Source: Rhodobiaceae bacterium
GTDB taxonomy: Bacteria > Pseudomonadota > Alphaproteobacteria > Parvibaculales > Parvibaculaceae
NCBI GenBank assembly: GCA_021404525.1
Contig: JAAWWE010000001.1
Span: forward strand, 888,221-952,220
Length of the DNA: 64,000 nt
Direction: 5' to 3'
Made by a program: the position numbers and the translations under genes. Positions 57,375 through 64,000 of this stretch are shown here, in pieces. The first letter of the stretch is position 1; each line of letters begins with the position of its first letter. The notes beneath the pieces were generated by a model. That model saw only the letters and a program-made list of their open reading frames with translations, did no database searches and was not told the origin of the DNA.

Positions 57375-58853
57375 TCAGGTGAACACCTTGCGCAGCAGTC
57401 TTTTTCCCCCGTGCCACAATCCGTAAAAGAGGCCGATCAGCAAACCCAGAAATACAAAACCAACGACAGCAAGACTGATCAACAGACGCTCATACCCCGC
57501 ACGGTCTGCGCCGGTTCCCAGCATGACGAGCGGACGTCCTTCCGACTCAATCTGATCTGCGTCAGCCAAAACCCCACGCAGCTTCTCCGCAATATCGGGA
57601 TTTTCATCGATGACATTGTCTGTCTCTCCCGGGTCACGTTCCAGATTGAACAACATCGCCTCATGGGAGAACTCCCCCCAACGAAGGATTGTGGAGAGAA
57701 TAAGATCGGGCACCCAGAAGCTGCTCTCCCGTTTCAGCTTCCATTCGCCCAAACGCACAGCATCAACACGGCGGTTCCAGGCTTCATAGTAGAAATAGGG
57801 AATGGGATCGCTCATGTCCTCGCCTGTGAAAACCGCTGTCACATCCCGCCCATCAATCACACGATCAGCCGGGACCACCCCACCCGTCAGGTTGGCGATG
57901 GTCGGGAGCAGATCCAGCATGGAAATGGGCTCGCTTACTGTCACACCTGCCACACCCCCACCCAAATAGGCGACGGTTGGTACCTTGTGTCCGCCATCAA
58001 ACGTTGTACCTTTTCCATCCCGCAGACCGCCTGTTTCGCCGCCATGACTCCCCATCGGCAACCAGGGACCATTGTCGCTTGTGAAAAGAACAAGCGTGTT
58101 TTCCAGAACACCCGCCTCTTCCAGCGCGGTAACGACTTGCCCCACACTCCAATCAAGCTCCTGCACCACGTCGCCATAAAGGCCCCGCTCGCTTGACCCC
58201 AGAAAGTCCGGCGACGCGTAAATCGGTACATGTGGCATGCTGTGCGCGATGTAGAGAAAGAAAGGCTCTTCCTTATTCGCACCGATGAAGTCGAGTGCTT
58301 TTTCTGTATAGCGCTGTGTCAGATAAGCCTGGTCGATCGGCTCATAGATGATTTCTTGTTCGTCGTACCAAAAGAAATTCCCCATATCGTTGCTATAGGG
58401 AACGCCTTGAAAGCTATCAAACCCTTGGTTCCACGGCATGTAGCGATCCTGCGATCCTAGATGCCACTTACCGACAAGGCCGGTCACATAGCCTTCGTCC
58501 TTTAGCATTTCCGCAATGGTTATTTCTTCCAGCGGCATCCCATCGGGAGAGCTGTTCTGAAACACATGAGATATGCCCATCCGTTTGGAATGACGTCCTG
58601 TCAAAAGAGACGCCCGCGAGGGGCTGCAGACATTATGCGCTGCATAAAAATCAGTGAACCGGATACCCCGTGTCGCCAAACCGTCAATATGAGGGGTCGC
58701 GATATCTGTTGCCCCAAAGGCTCCGATATCCCCATACCCCAAATCATCGGCAAGAATGATAACAATATTTGGCTTGTTGGTGGCCGCCTGGACCGGAACG
58801 GCAACAAGAGCAGCAAGAGCGCACAAAAGTGCTGCCCAGTTTCGAAAGTTCAT
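57375..58853 (-). CDS. sulfatase (formylglycine-dependent), membrane-anchored
   Basis: 492 residues from an ATG at 58853 with a GGGGGGATT site. Signal peptide at residues 1-23 (ALLCALAALVAVPVQAA). NIVIILADDLGYGDIGAFG supplies the metal Asp pair and CSPSRASLLTGRH the Cys that becomes formylglycine. HSMPHVPIY and FTSDNGPWLP complete the active site. A C-terminal helix (AVVGFVFLGLLIGLFYGLW) and basic end anchor it. It acts on sulfate esters outside the cytoplasm. Cys-type sulfatases need a formylglycine generator; none is seen in the window. Confidence 0.94.
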   Translation of the reverse strand: MNFRNWAALLCALAALVAVPVQAATNKPNIVIILADDLGYGDIGAFGATDIATPHIDGLATRGIRFTDFYAAHNVCSPSRASLLTGRHSKRMGISHVFQNSSPDGMPLEEITIAEMLKDEGYVTGLVGKWHLGSQDRYMPWNQGFDSFQGVPYSNDMGNFFWYDEQEIIYEPIDQAYLTQRYTEKALDFIGANKEEPFFLYIAHSMPHVPIYASPDFLGSSERGLYGDVVQELDWSVGQVVTALEEAGVLENTLVLFTSDNGPWLPMGSHGGETGGLRDGKGTTFDGGHKVPTVAYLGGGVAGVTVSEPISMLDLLPTIANLTGGVVPADRVIDGRDVTAVFTGEDMSDPIPYFYYEAWNRRVDAVRLGEWKLKRESSFWVPDLILSTILRWGEFSHEAMLFNLERDPGETDNVIDENPDIAEKLRGVLADADQIESEGRPLVMLGTGADRAGYERLLISLAVVGFVFLGLLIGLFYGLWHGGKRLLRKVFT

Positions 58854-58882
58854 AATCCCCCCAGACGTGAACTCAATGCTGT

Positions 58883-59572
58883 TTACATCGAGTAGCGATC
58901 CTCTTTCCATGGGTCGCCGTCATTATTGTAGCCGCGTACTTCCCAGAATCCGGGCTGATCAACTTCCGAAAACTCGATCCGCTTGATCCACTTTGCGCTC
59001 TTCCAGAAGTACCATTTTGGAATAATGACCCGTACAGGCGCACCATGCTCACGGGTCAGCGGCGCGCCCTCCCACGAATGCGCCAACAGCACATCATCAT
59101 CCTGAAACATCTCCAACCGAATGTTGGTTGTATAGCCATCATAAGAATGGAAGATCAGATGTTTTGCAGCCGCTGTTGGTTTCACGACATCAAGAATGTG
59201 CTGACCCGAAACACCGTCCCACCGATTGTCGTAGCGGCTCCAGGTCGTCACACAGTGAATGTCGGACACGTGAGAAAATTGCGGCTGCGCCATGAACGCA
59301 TCCCAATTCCAGACCACTGGATTGGCAACCGCGCCATCAACAGTGAGTTCCCAACTCTCCTTCGGCACATCCGGCTGAATGCCCAGGTCAAGTACTGGCC
59401 ATTTGTCCACACGATGCTGCCCAGGCGGCAGCCTGTCGGCCCGCTCTGCATCAGGCATGCCCGTCAGGTGGCGCCCCTGCTCTGCTGTTTTCTGCTTGGA
59501 GGAAATGAGCTTGTCTTTTATCTGACCAATCAAACCTTGCGGTTCACCAGACTTCTGATCGTCGTCACTCAT
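58883..59572 (-). CDS. sulfite-oxidase-like molybdopterin oxidoreductase
   Basis: 229 residues. The molybdenum-cofactor domain of the sulfite oxidase/YedY family (COG2041). The Mo ligand Cys is in VSDIHCVTTWSRYDN, and the cofactor contacts lie in HSYDGYTTNIRLEMF and GAPVRVIIPKWYFWKSAKWI. There is no signal peptide and no haem domain, so a separate electron acceptor is needed. The N-terminal 50 residues are polar and probably flexible. Located immediately upstream of the sulfatase on the same strand (29 bases). Substrate unknown; sulfite or a sulfoxide is plausible. Confidence 0.92.
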   Translation of the reverse strand: MSDDDQKSGEPQGLIGQIKDKLISSKQKTAEQGRHLTGMPDAERADRLPPGQHRVDKWPVLDLGIQPDVPKESWELTVDGAVANPVVWNWDAFMAQPQFSHVSDIHCVTTWSRYDNRWDGVSGQHILDVVKPTAAAKHLIFHSYDGYTTNIRLEMFQDDDVLLAHSWEGAPLTREHGAPVRVIIPKWYFWKSAKWIKRIEFSEVDQPGFWEVRGYNNDGDPWKEDRYSM

Positions 59573-59594
59573 ATCGCCTCCATCGCCAAAAGGG

Positions 59595-60092
59595 TCAGCC
59601 CTTTTCCCGCATCAGTCGGGCTTTGTCCCGTTGCCAGCTGCGGTCTTTCTCAGACTGACGCTTGTCAGCTTGCCTCTTACCTTGCGCCAGACCAAGCTCA
59701 ATTTTCACCCGGCCCTTGTCATTGAAGTAAATTTTTAGTGGGACCAGCGTCATGCCCTTGCGCTGCACAGCCGCACCCATTTTTTCAATTTCTCTTGCGT
59801 GCAGCAAAAGCTTACGAACGCGCCGGGGCTCATGGTTAAACCGGTTGGCCTGCAGATATTCTGGGATGAAGGCGTTGACCAGAAACGCCTCGCCCTCTTT
59901 TACTTCCGCGTAGGCCTCGCCAAGGCTCGCCTTTCCCTCGCGCAACGCTTTCACTTCCGTACCGCGCAAGACAATACCAGCTTCAAAAACGTCCCCGATC
60001 GAATAGTCGTAGCGCGCTTTACGGTTGTCAGCGACAATCTTCTTGCCGTCTTCACCGCGTCTTTTCTTGGCGCCACCGCTTTTGGAAGACAT
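59595..60092 (-). CDS. smpB: SsrA-binding protein SmpB
   Basis: 165 residues. Binds tmRNA and brings it to stalled ribosomes. [20 protein letters not shown] and the tmRNA-binding [14 protein letters not shown] are followed by the basic C-terminal tail (residues 135-165, rich in Lys/Arg) that probes the mRNA channel. The tmRNA gene itself is not seen here. Twelve bases after dapA on the same strand, the usual alphaproteobacterial dapA-smpB pairing. Confidence 0.97.
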   Translation of the reverse strand: MSSKSGGAKKRRGEDGKKIVADNRKARYDYSIGDVFEAGIVLRGTEVKALREGKASLGEAYAEVKEGEAFLVNAFIPEYLQANRFNHEPRRVRKLLLHAREIEKMGAAVQRKGMTLVPLKIYFNDKGRVKIELGLAQGKRQADKRQSEKDRSWQRDKARLMREKG

Positions 60093-60104
60093 GGATCCTA
60101 ACTG

Positions 60105-60977
60105 CTAAAGCAGCCCTGCATGTTTCAAAGCCGCATCGACCGCATCGCGCGTCGACGGCTCAATTGGCACGAGTGGCAGGCGGATTTCACTCCCGCAAAT
60201 GCCGAGCTTCTCAAGCGCATATTTCGCCGGAGCGGGACTGGCCTCCAGGAAGAGGGCTGTATGGAGTGGCATCAGCTTGTCTTGGAGCTCCAGAGCCGCA
60301 TCGAAATTACCTTGCATACACGCACTCTGGAATTGCGCGCAGAGCTTCGGCGCAACATTCGCCGCAACCGAGATGCACCCATGACCACCATGGGCCATAT
60401 AGCCCAGTGCGGTCGCGTCTTCCCCAGAAAGCTGATTGAACTCAGGACCCATAGCCAACCGCTGCGAACTCACTCGAGAGAGATCCGCTGTAGCATCCTT
60501 CACCCCGACAATGTTCTTGAGCTTTGAAAGCTCAGTCATCGTCTCAACACTCATATCGATCACGCTTCGACCTGGGATATTGTAGATCAGGATTGGAATA
60601 TCGACCGCGTCATTGAGCGCCTTGAAATGCGCGTAGAGGCCCGGCTGCGTCGGCTTATTGTAATAAGGCGTGACGACCAGAGCACCATCAGCTCCCACAT
60701 CTTTGGCGTGCCGGGTGAACTCCAGAGCTTCAGCCGTATTGTTCGAGCCGGTCCCCGCAATGACAGGGATCCGTCCAGCGGTCACTTCAACACAGTGTGC
60801 TACGACGCCCATATGCTCTTCAGCGCTCAAAGTCGGCGACTCGCCAGTCGTGCCGCAGGGCACCAATCCATGGGTTCCTTCGGCGATATGCCATTCCACC
60901 AGACGCGCGAAAGCGTCTTTGTCGACCGCACCGTTCTTGAACGGTGTGACAAGCGCGACAATTGACCCTTTAAACAT
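60105..60977 (-). CDS. dapA: 4-hydroxy-tetrahydrodipicolinate synthase
   Basis: 290 residues. First committed step of lysine/diaminopimelate synthesis, from pyruvate and aspartate semialdehyde. [27 protein letters not shown] with the proton-relay Tyr and [15 protein letters not shown] with the Schiff-base Lys are intact. The ATG has GGAG nearby. The upstream region has an 8-bp inverted repeat that may be an operator or leader hairpin. smpB follows. Confidence 0.96.
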   Translation of the reverse strand: MFKGSIVALVTPFKNGAVDKDAFARLVEWHIAEGTHGLVPCGTTGESPTLSAEEHMGVVAHCVEVTAGRIPVIAGTGSNNTAEALEFTRHAKDVGADGALVVTPYYNKPTQPGLYAHFKALNDAVDIPILIYNIPGRSVIDMSVETMTELSKLKNIVGVKDATADLSRVSSQRLAMGPEFNQLSGEDATALGYMAHGGHGCISVAANVAPKLCAQFQSACMQGNFDAALELQDKLMPLHTALFLEASPAPAKYALEKLGICGSEIRLPLVPIEPSTRDAVDAALKHAGLL

Positions 60978-61339
60978 CTCTCTGGCTCCTGAGTGAACAT
61001 GGTGAGCTGTTAGGGGTTAACCTATAGAACAGCTCTTTATTGTGAGGCGCGGACCATACAGCCAAATCTCGTCAAATCGCAACAAAATGAGGCGCTTAGC
61101 GGGCGAAATTAACCAGACCTGATGTCGCATAGAGCTGTTACTGGCAAGTGATCGCCGACAATTGTACGCTTTTTCTAAGAAAGCCCGGTTTTCTGATTCC
61201 AGAGTGAGCTTTTGCCACAAAAAAGGCGGCTTCCGGCGGAAAACAGAGTGGGGTTTCGTTTCATTGAGTCGGGCACCCGATAAGTTGAACCAGGTGCCAG
61301 CAAGCAGGAGAGGTCGGGGCCCAAGTGGGGTATTGCGAG
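60978..61339. other. divergent intergenic region between dapA and the lytic transglycosylase gene
   Basis: No credible coding frame in 362 bases. It holds the dapA-proximal inverted repeat (61004-61035) described separately and A/T-rich stretches around 61170-61230. No tRNA or tmRNA structure was recognised, and nothing else of note was seen. Confidence 0.5.
61004..61035. promoter_or_regulatory. inverted repeat upstream of dapA
   Basis: GAGCTGTT (61004-61011) and AACAGCTC (61028-61035) are perfect 8-bp arms around a 16-base centre that contains the palindrome GGTTAACC (61015-61022). It starts 27 bases upstream of the dapA ATG, so it lies in its leader or promoter. It could be a regulator site or an RNA hairpin; no known lysine riboswitch features are present. 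Confidence 0.5.
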
Positions 61340-64000
61340 TTGAGTCCATCTTTTGCCAGTCTGAAAGCCAGCGCATTAGGCCTCGCGGTCTCTTTCGCGC
61401 TCGGGACAGCTGCGGTCGCCGCGGTTCCCATTCCCATAACAAAGCCAGCGCCACCGCCGCCATCTGATCTCCTGAGCGAGGCCGATGGACATGCGCTCTG
61501 GGATGGCCTGGATGCACGGGAAAAGGGCAAGTGGATGGAAGTCCGACAGTTTGCCCGACAGATCTCAGATCCAACTGCAAAAGCGATCCTCAACTGGCTC
61601 CGCTTCCAAAAGGAAGGAACCGGATCGACGGTCGCAGAAGTTGTCGCCTTCCAGGAGCAACACCCGCATTGGCCAAGGCAGGACCGTCTCTCCCGCCGCG
61701 CCGAGGAAGCTCTCACGGACTATCCGATGCGCGATGCAGACGTGATTGCGTGGTTTGCCACACGCGACCCATTGACCGGAGAAGGCAAAGTACGCCTTGG
61801 AGAAGCACTCCTGAACAACGGCCAACGGGTTGAGGGTGCTACGTGGATCCAGCGCGCCTGGGTTGAACATCAGTTCTCGCGGTCACGCGAATCCGAAATC
61901 CTGAAAAAATACGGCAGCCACCTGCCGCCCCAGGCCCATGAGGACCGTCTAAACCGTCTTATCTGGGAGCAACGCTTTTCCGATGGACGCAGGATGCTCC
62001 AGCTGGTCGATGCAGAGGCCCGTGCATTGGCGGATGCGCGCTTGAAATTGGCATCCCGGTCCCGTGGGGCCGAGAGCGCCGTTACAAGGGTGCCAGCGAG
62101 CCTCCGGACCGATGCTGGTCTTTTGTTTGATCATGCCCGGTACCTCCGGCGACGTGGTCAGGAGCAGACCGCCATCCCATTGTTGCTGACACCGCCCACA
62201 GCCACCCATTCCATTGCACGCCCGGACCGCGCATGGACAGAGCGAAAAATCCTTGCGCGCAAAGCACTTACAGAGGGTCATTACCAGGAAGCTTACGGTC
62301 TGGCGACCGGGCATGGCCATGAGAGAGGGGTCGCATTCGCTGAAGGCGAATTCCTCGCAGGCTGGATTGCCCTTCAATATCTGAATGATGCAAACAGAGC
62401 CTTCGTACACTTTCAGACGCTGGAGGCAGGCGTCACAACACCCATCAGCAAGTCTCGGGGCGCTTATTGGATGGGCCGCGCCGCCGAAGCGCGCGGACGG
62501 GCCGATGAAGCACGGGGCTATTACAGGCGGGCCAGCAGCTACCCGACGACCTTCTATGGTCAGCTGGCGACCTCAAGACTGTCGAGCGGAACCGCCCTGC
62601 TTCAGCTCCCTGCGGCGCCATCTCCGACGGCTGCCCAAAGCGGCGCCCTCGCCGCCTCAGACATGGTCCGTGCCTTTGAACTTATGAACGAAGCCGGCGA
62701 GGACAGCCTTGCCCGCAGTTTCGTTATTGAACTCGCCAAAACACTGCCGGACGCAACAGCCCTGGCTGCGCTGGCCGATCTCATGGTTGAGCGCGATCTG
62801 CCCAACCTGTCCGTGCGGGTCGCAAAAATCGCCGCAGGGCGTGGGATTTCTCTGCCTGAGCGAAGCTACCCAACAGCCGTGCTTCCAGCCTTTACCCAAG
62901 TGGGCAAGCCGGTTGAACCTGCGCTCGTCTATGGCCTGTCGCGCCAGGAAAGCGAATTCAACCCCCGCGCGATCAGCCATGCCGGCGCCCGGGGTCTCAT
63001 GCAACTCATGCCAAGAACCGCCCGTGCGGTCGCGCGCCAAATCGGTGTCCCCTATCGCCGGGCGCGCCTGACTGACGATCCAAGCTACAACGCCACCCTT
63101 GGGTCAGCACACCTGAGCGACCTGTTGGATGATTTCGCAGGGTCCTACATTATGACAATCGCCGCCTACAATGCAGGCGCGCACCGGGTGTCCCAGTGGG
63201 TAGAGCGCTATGGCGACCCTCGCGACCCGGCGGTTGATCCCATTGACTGGATGGAGAACATCCCCTTCACCGAGACTCGCAACTATGTGCAACGCGTCAT
63301 CGAAAATGTGCAGGTTTATCGAGCACGCCTGAGAGGTCAGGCCGTCGACCTCAAAATCGAGCAGGACATTGCGCGCTATGACGGCACAGCACCAATCATT
63401 CAGACGACGCCAAAACCACGAACGCAATTGACGCCCCTTGCGATACCGGCTGCGACACCGCCTGCTATCGCCGTTCCAGCGGCACCGACAGTAGCAGCGT
63501 TGCCACCCACCCGGCGTGATATTCCCGCGCCGAACCCAGCACGTCAGCCCGCTGCTCCACAGACCTCTCCTCAGCCAGTTTCTCAACCAGCGGTGGCGCC
63601 AGCCCCTGAGCCTGTCCCGGCCGCCGCGACCCCTGCCGCACCTATCAACATTCCGGCTGCTACGTTGGATGCGCCCGCAGACGTCACCCTGTCGGAAGGG
63701 GCGATGATGCCTGTCGTAGAGGAAAACGACCCGAGCTATCGCCCACCGGAGATCACCCCACCTGCACCTATCCTGGAAACCACACCGCAACCAACGCTTG
63801 TGGCACCCGCTCCAGCTGCCCCCACCCTGATCCCGCCCCCCGCAGCAAAACCCCCGCGCCCACGCGCCCCTGCACCCCAACCGCTTTCACGCAGCCCAGC
63901 ACCACTAACCCAGCGGACACCACCGAGGAGAGGCGGGGGCCCACCGCGCCCACGGATTTCACACCCACCCAACAAGACGTGGGGGGCCGGGACCCCCCCC
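61340..64000 (+). CDS. slt: soluble lytic murein transglycosylase with long Pro/Ala-rich tail (runs off window)
   Basis: 887 codons open to the end of the window. The most likely start is the TTG at 61340 (GTG at 61325 is an alternative); the next residues form a signal peptide (LKASALGLAVSFALGTAAVA). An alpha-superhelical domain (residues about 40-520) precedes the SLT domain: GLSRQESEFNPRAISHAGAR with catalytic Glu537, GLMQLMPRTARAVARQIGV and IAAYNAGAHRVSQWVERYG. It cuts peptidoglycan glycan chains with anhydro-ring formation. From about residue 675 the sequence is Pro/Ala/Thr-rich and disordered. The last 150 bases have C-runs that may hide sequencing errors. Confidence 0.9.
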   Translation, partial: MSPSFASLKASALGLAVSFALGTAAVAAVPIPITKPAPPPPSDLLSEADGHALWDGLDAREKGKWMEVRQFARQISDPTAKAILNWLRFQKEGTGSTVAEVVAFQEQHPHWPRQDRLSRRAEEALTDYPMRDADVIAWFATRDPLTGEGKVRLGEALLNNGQRVEGATWIQRAWVEHQFSRSRESEILKKYGSHLPPQAHEDRLNRLIWEQRFSDGRRMLQLVDAEARALADARLKLASRSRGAESAVTRVPASLRTDAGLLFDHARYLRRRGQEQTAIPLLLTPPTATHSIARPDRAWTERKILARKALTEGHYQEAYGLATGHGHERGVAFAEGEFLAGWIALQYLNDANRAFVHFQTLEAGVTTPISKSRGAYWMGRAAEARGRADEARGYYRRASSYPTTFYGQLATSRLSSGTALLQLPAAPSPTAAQSGALAASDMVRAFELMNEAGEDSLARSFVIELAKTLPDATALAALADLMVERDLPNLSVRVAKIAAGRGISLPERSYPTAVLPAFTQVGKPVEPALVYGLSRQESEFNPRAISHAGARGLMQLMPRTARAVARQIGVPYRRARLTDDPSYNATLGSAHLSDLLDDFAGSYIMTIAAYNAGAHRVSQWVERYGDPRDPAVDPIDWMENIPFTETRNYVQRVIENVQVYRARLRGQAVDLKIEQDIARYDGTAPIIQTTPKPRTQLTPLAIPAATPPAIAVPAAPTVAALPPTRRDIPAPNPARQPAAPQTSPQPVSQPAVAPAPEPVPAAATPAAPINIPAATLDAPADVTLSEGAMMPVVEENDPSYRPPEITPPAPILETTPQPTLVAPAPAAPTLIPPPAAKPPRPRAPAPQPLSRSPAPLTQRTPPRRGGGPPRPRISHPPNKTWGAGTPP

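Noticed and set aside
60978..61339. Possible tmRNA gene near smpB
   Set aside because: No tRNA-like ends or tag-coding region could be recognised; the region is a divergent promoter zone.
61017..63968. Long minus-strand frames opposite the lytic transglycosylase, including a Trp/Arg/Gly-rich frame at 63104-63880
   Set aside because: Compositional shadows of a GC-rich, Pro/Ala-rich coding strand; no domain, and the plus frame has a clear SLT domain.

Overview
The window reads as chromosomal DNA of an alphaproteobacterium. The evidence is the gene order nrdR-ribD-ribE-ribBA-ribH-nusB-thiL, a Shemin-type 5-aminolevulinate synthase (hemA), a MucR/Ros regulator, an LdtR-type MarR regulator, and the block parC / recO-era-rnc-lepB-acpS-pdxJ-DUF2062-pyrE-rel-rpoZ. 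A Hyphomicrobiales/Parvibaculum-like host is my best guess from synteny and gene content, but it is an inference. I see no rRNA, tRNA, insertion sequence, phage or CRISPR array. Coding density is high and most genes are on the minus strand.

Layout. 0-3.4 kb: a partial MFS transporter, a GNAT acetyltransferase and two translationally coupled lipoproteins. 3.4-10.2 kb (minus): thiamine kinase, NusB, the riboflavin enzymes, NrdR and GlyA. 10.5-16.9 kb: a MucR-like regulator, hemA with a small conserved protein, a glycerophosphodiesterase, an L,D-transpeptidase with a nearby LdtR-type regulator, a DUF1295 membrane protein and a globin. 17-22.2 kb: valine degradation genes (acyl-CoA dehydrogenase, 3-hydroxyisobutyryl-CoA hydrolase, 3-hydroxyisobutyrate dehydrogenase), hemB and a second beta-hydroxyacid dehydrogenase. 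22.2-28.3 kb: a penicillin-acylase-type Ntn hydrolase, an ExbB-ExbD-ExbD-TonB-like operon, a divergent MarR regulator and a flavin reductase. 28.6-33.8 kb: motA-motB, an RDD protein, an SLC13/RCK permease and the N-end-rule leucyltransferase bpt. 34-37.2 kb: a complete TRAP transporter. 37.2-43.4 kb: parC, a DUF3179 protein, a second globin-like protein, a response regulator and an Hpt-like partner. 43.4-53.2 kb: housekeeping genes from recO to folK plus a family-5 uracil-DNA glycosylase. 53.2-59.6 kb: an alkylsulfatase, an HxlR / nitronate monooxygenase / GST divergon, a sulfatase and a molybdopterin oxidoreductase. 59.6-64 kb: smpB, dapA and a lytic transglycosylase that runs off the end.

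Functionally the window combines cofactor synthesis (riboflavin, thiamine, haem, pyridoxal), cell-envelope and energy-transduction modules (Ldt/LdtR, Slt, Exb/TonB-like, MotAB), amino-acid metabolism and an organosulfur/xenobiotic section. The most unusual item is the ExbB-ExbD-ExbD-TonB-like operon. One of its two ExbD proteins has Asn where the proton-pathway Asp belongs, and the TonB-like protein ends in a four-cysteine domain that does not look like a TonB C-terminus. Other points of interest are a MucR protein that has lost three of four zinc-ligand residues, a RibBA whose GTP cyclohydrolase half lacks the zinc cysteines, an Hpt-like protein without the phospho-acceptor His, and several sharp palindromes upstream of hemA, dapA, motA and the HxlR gene.
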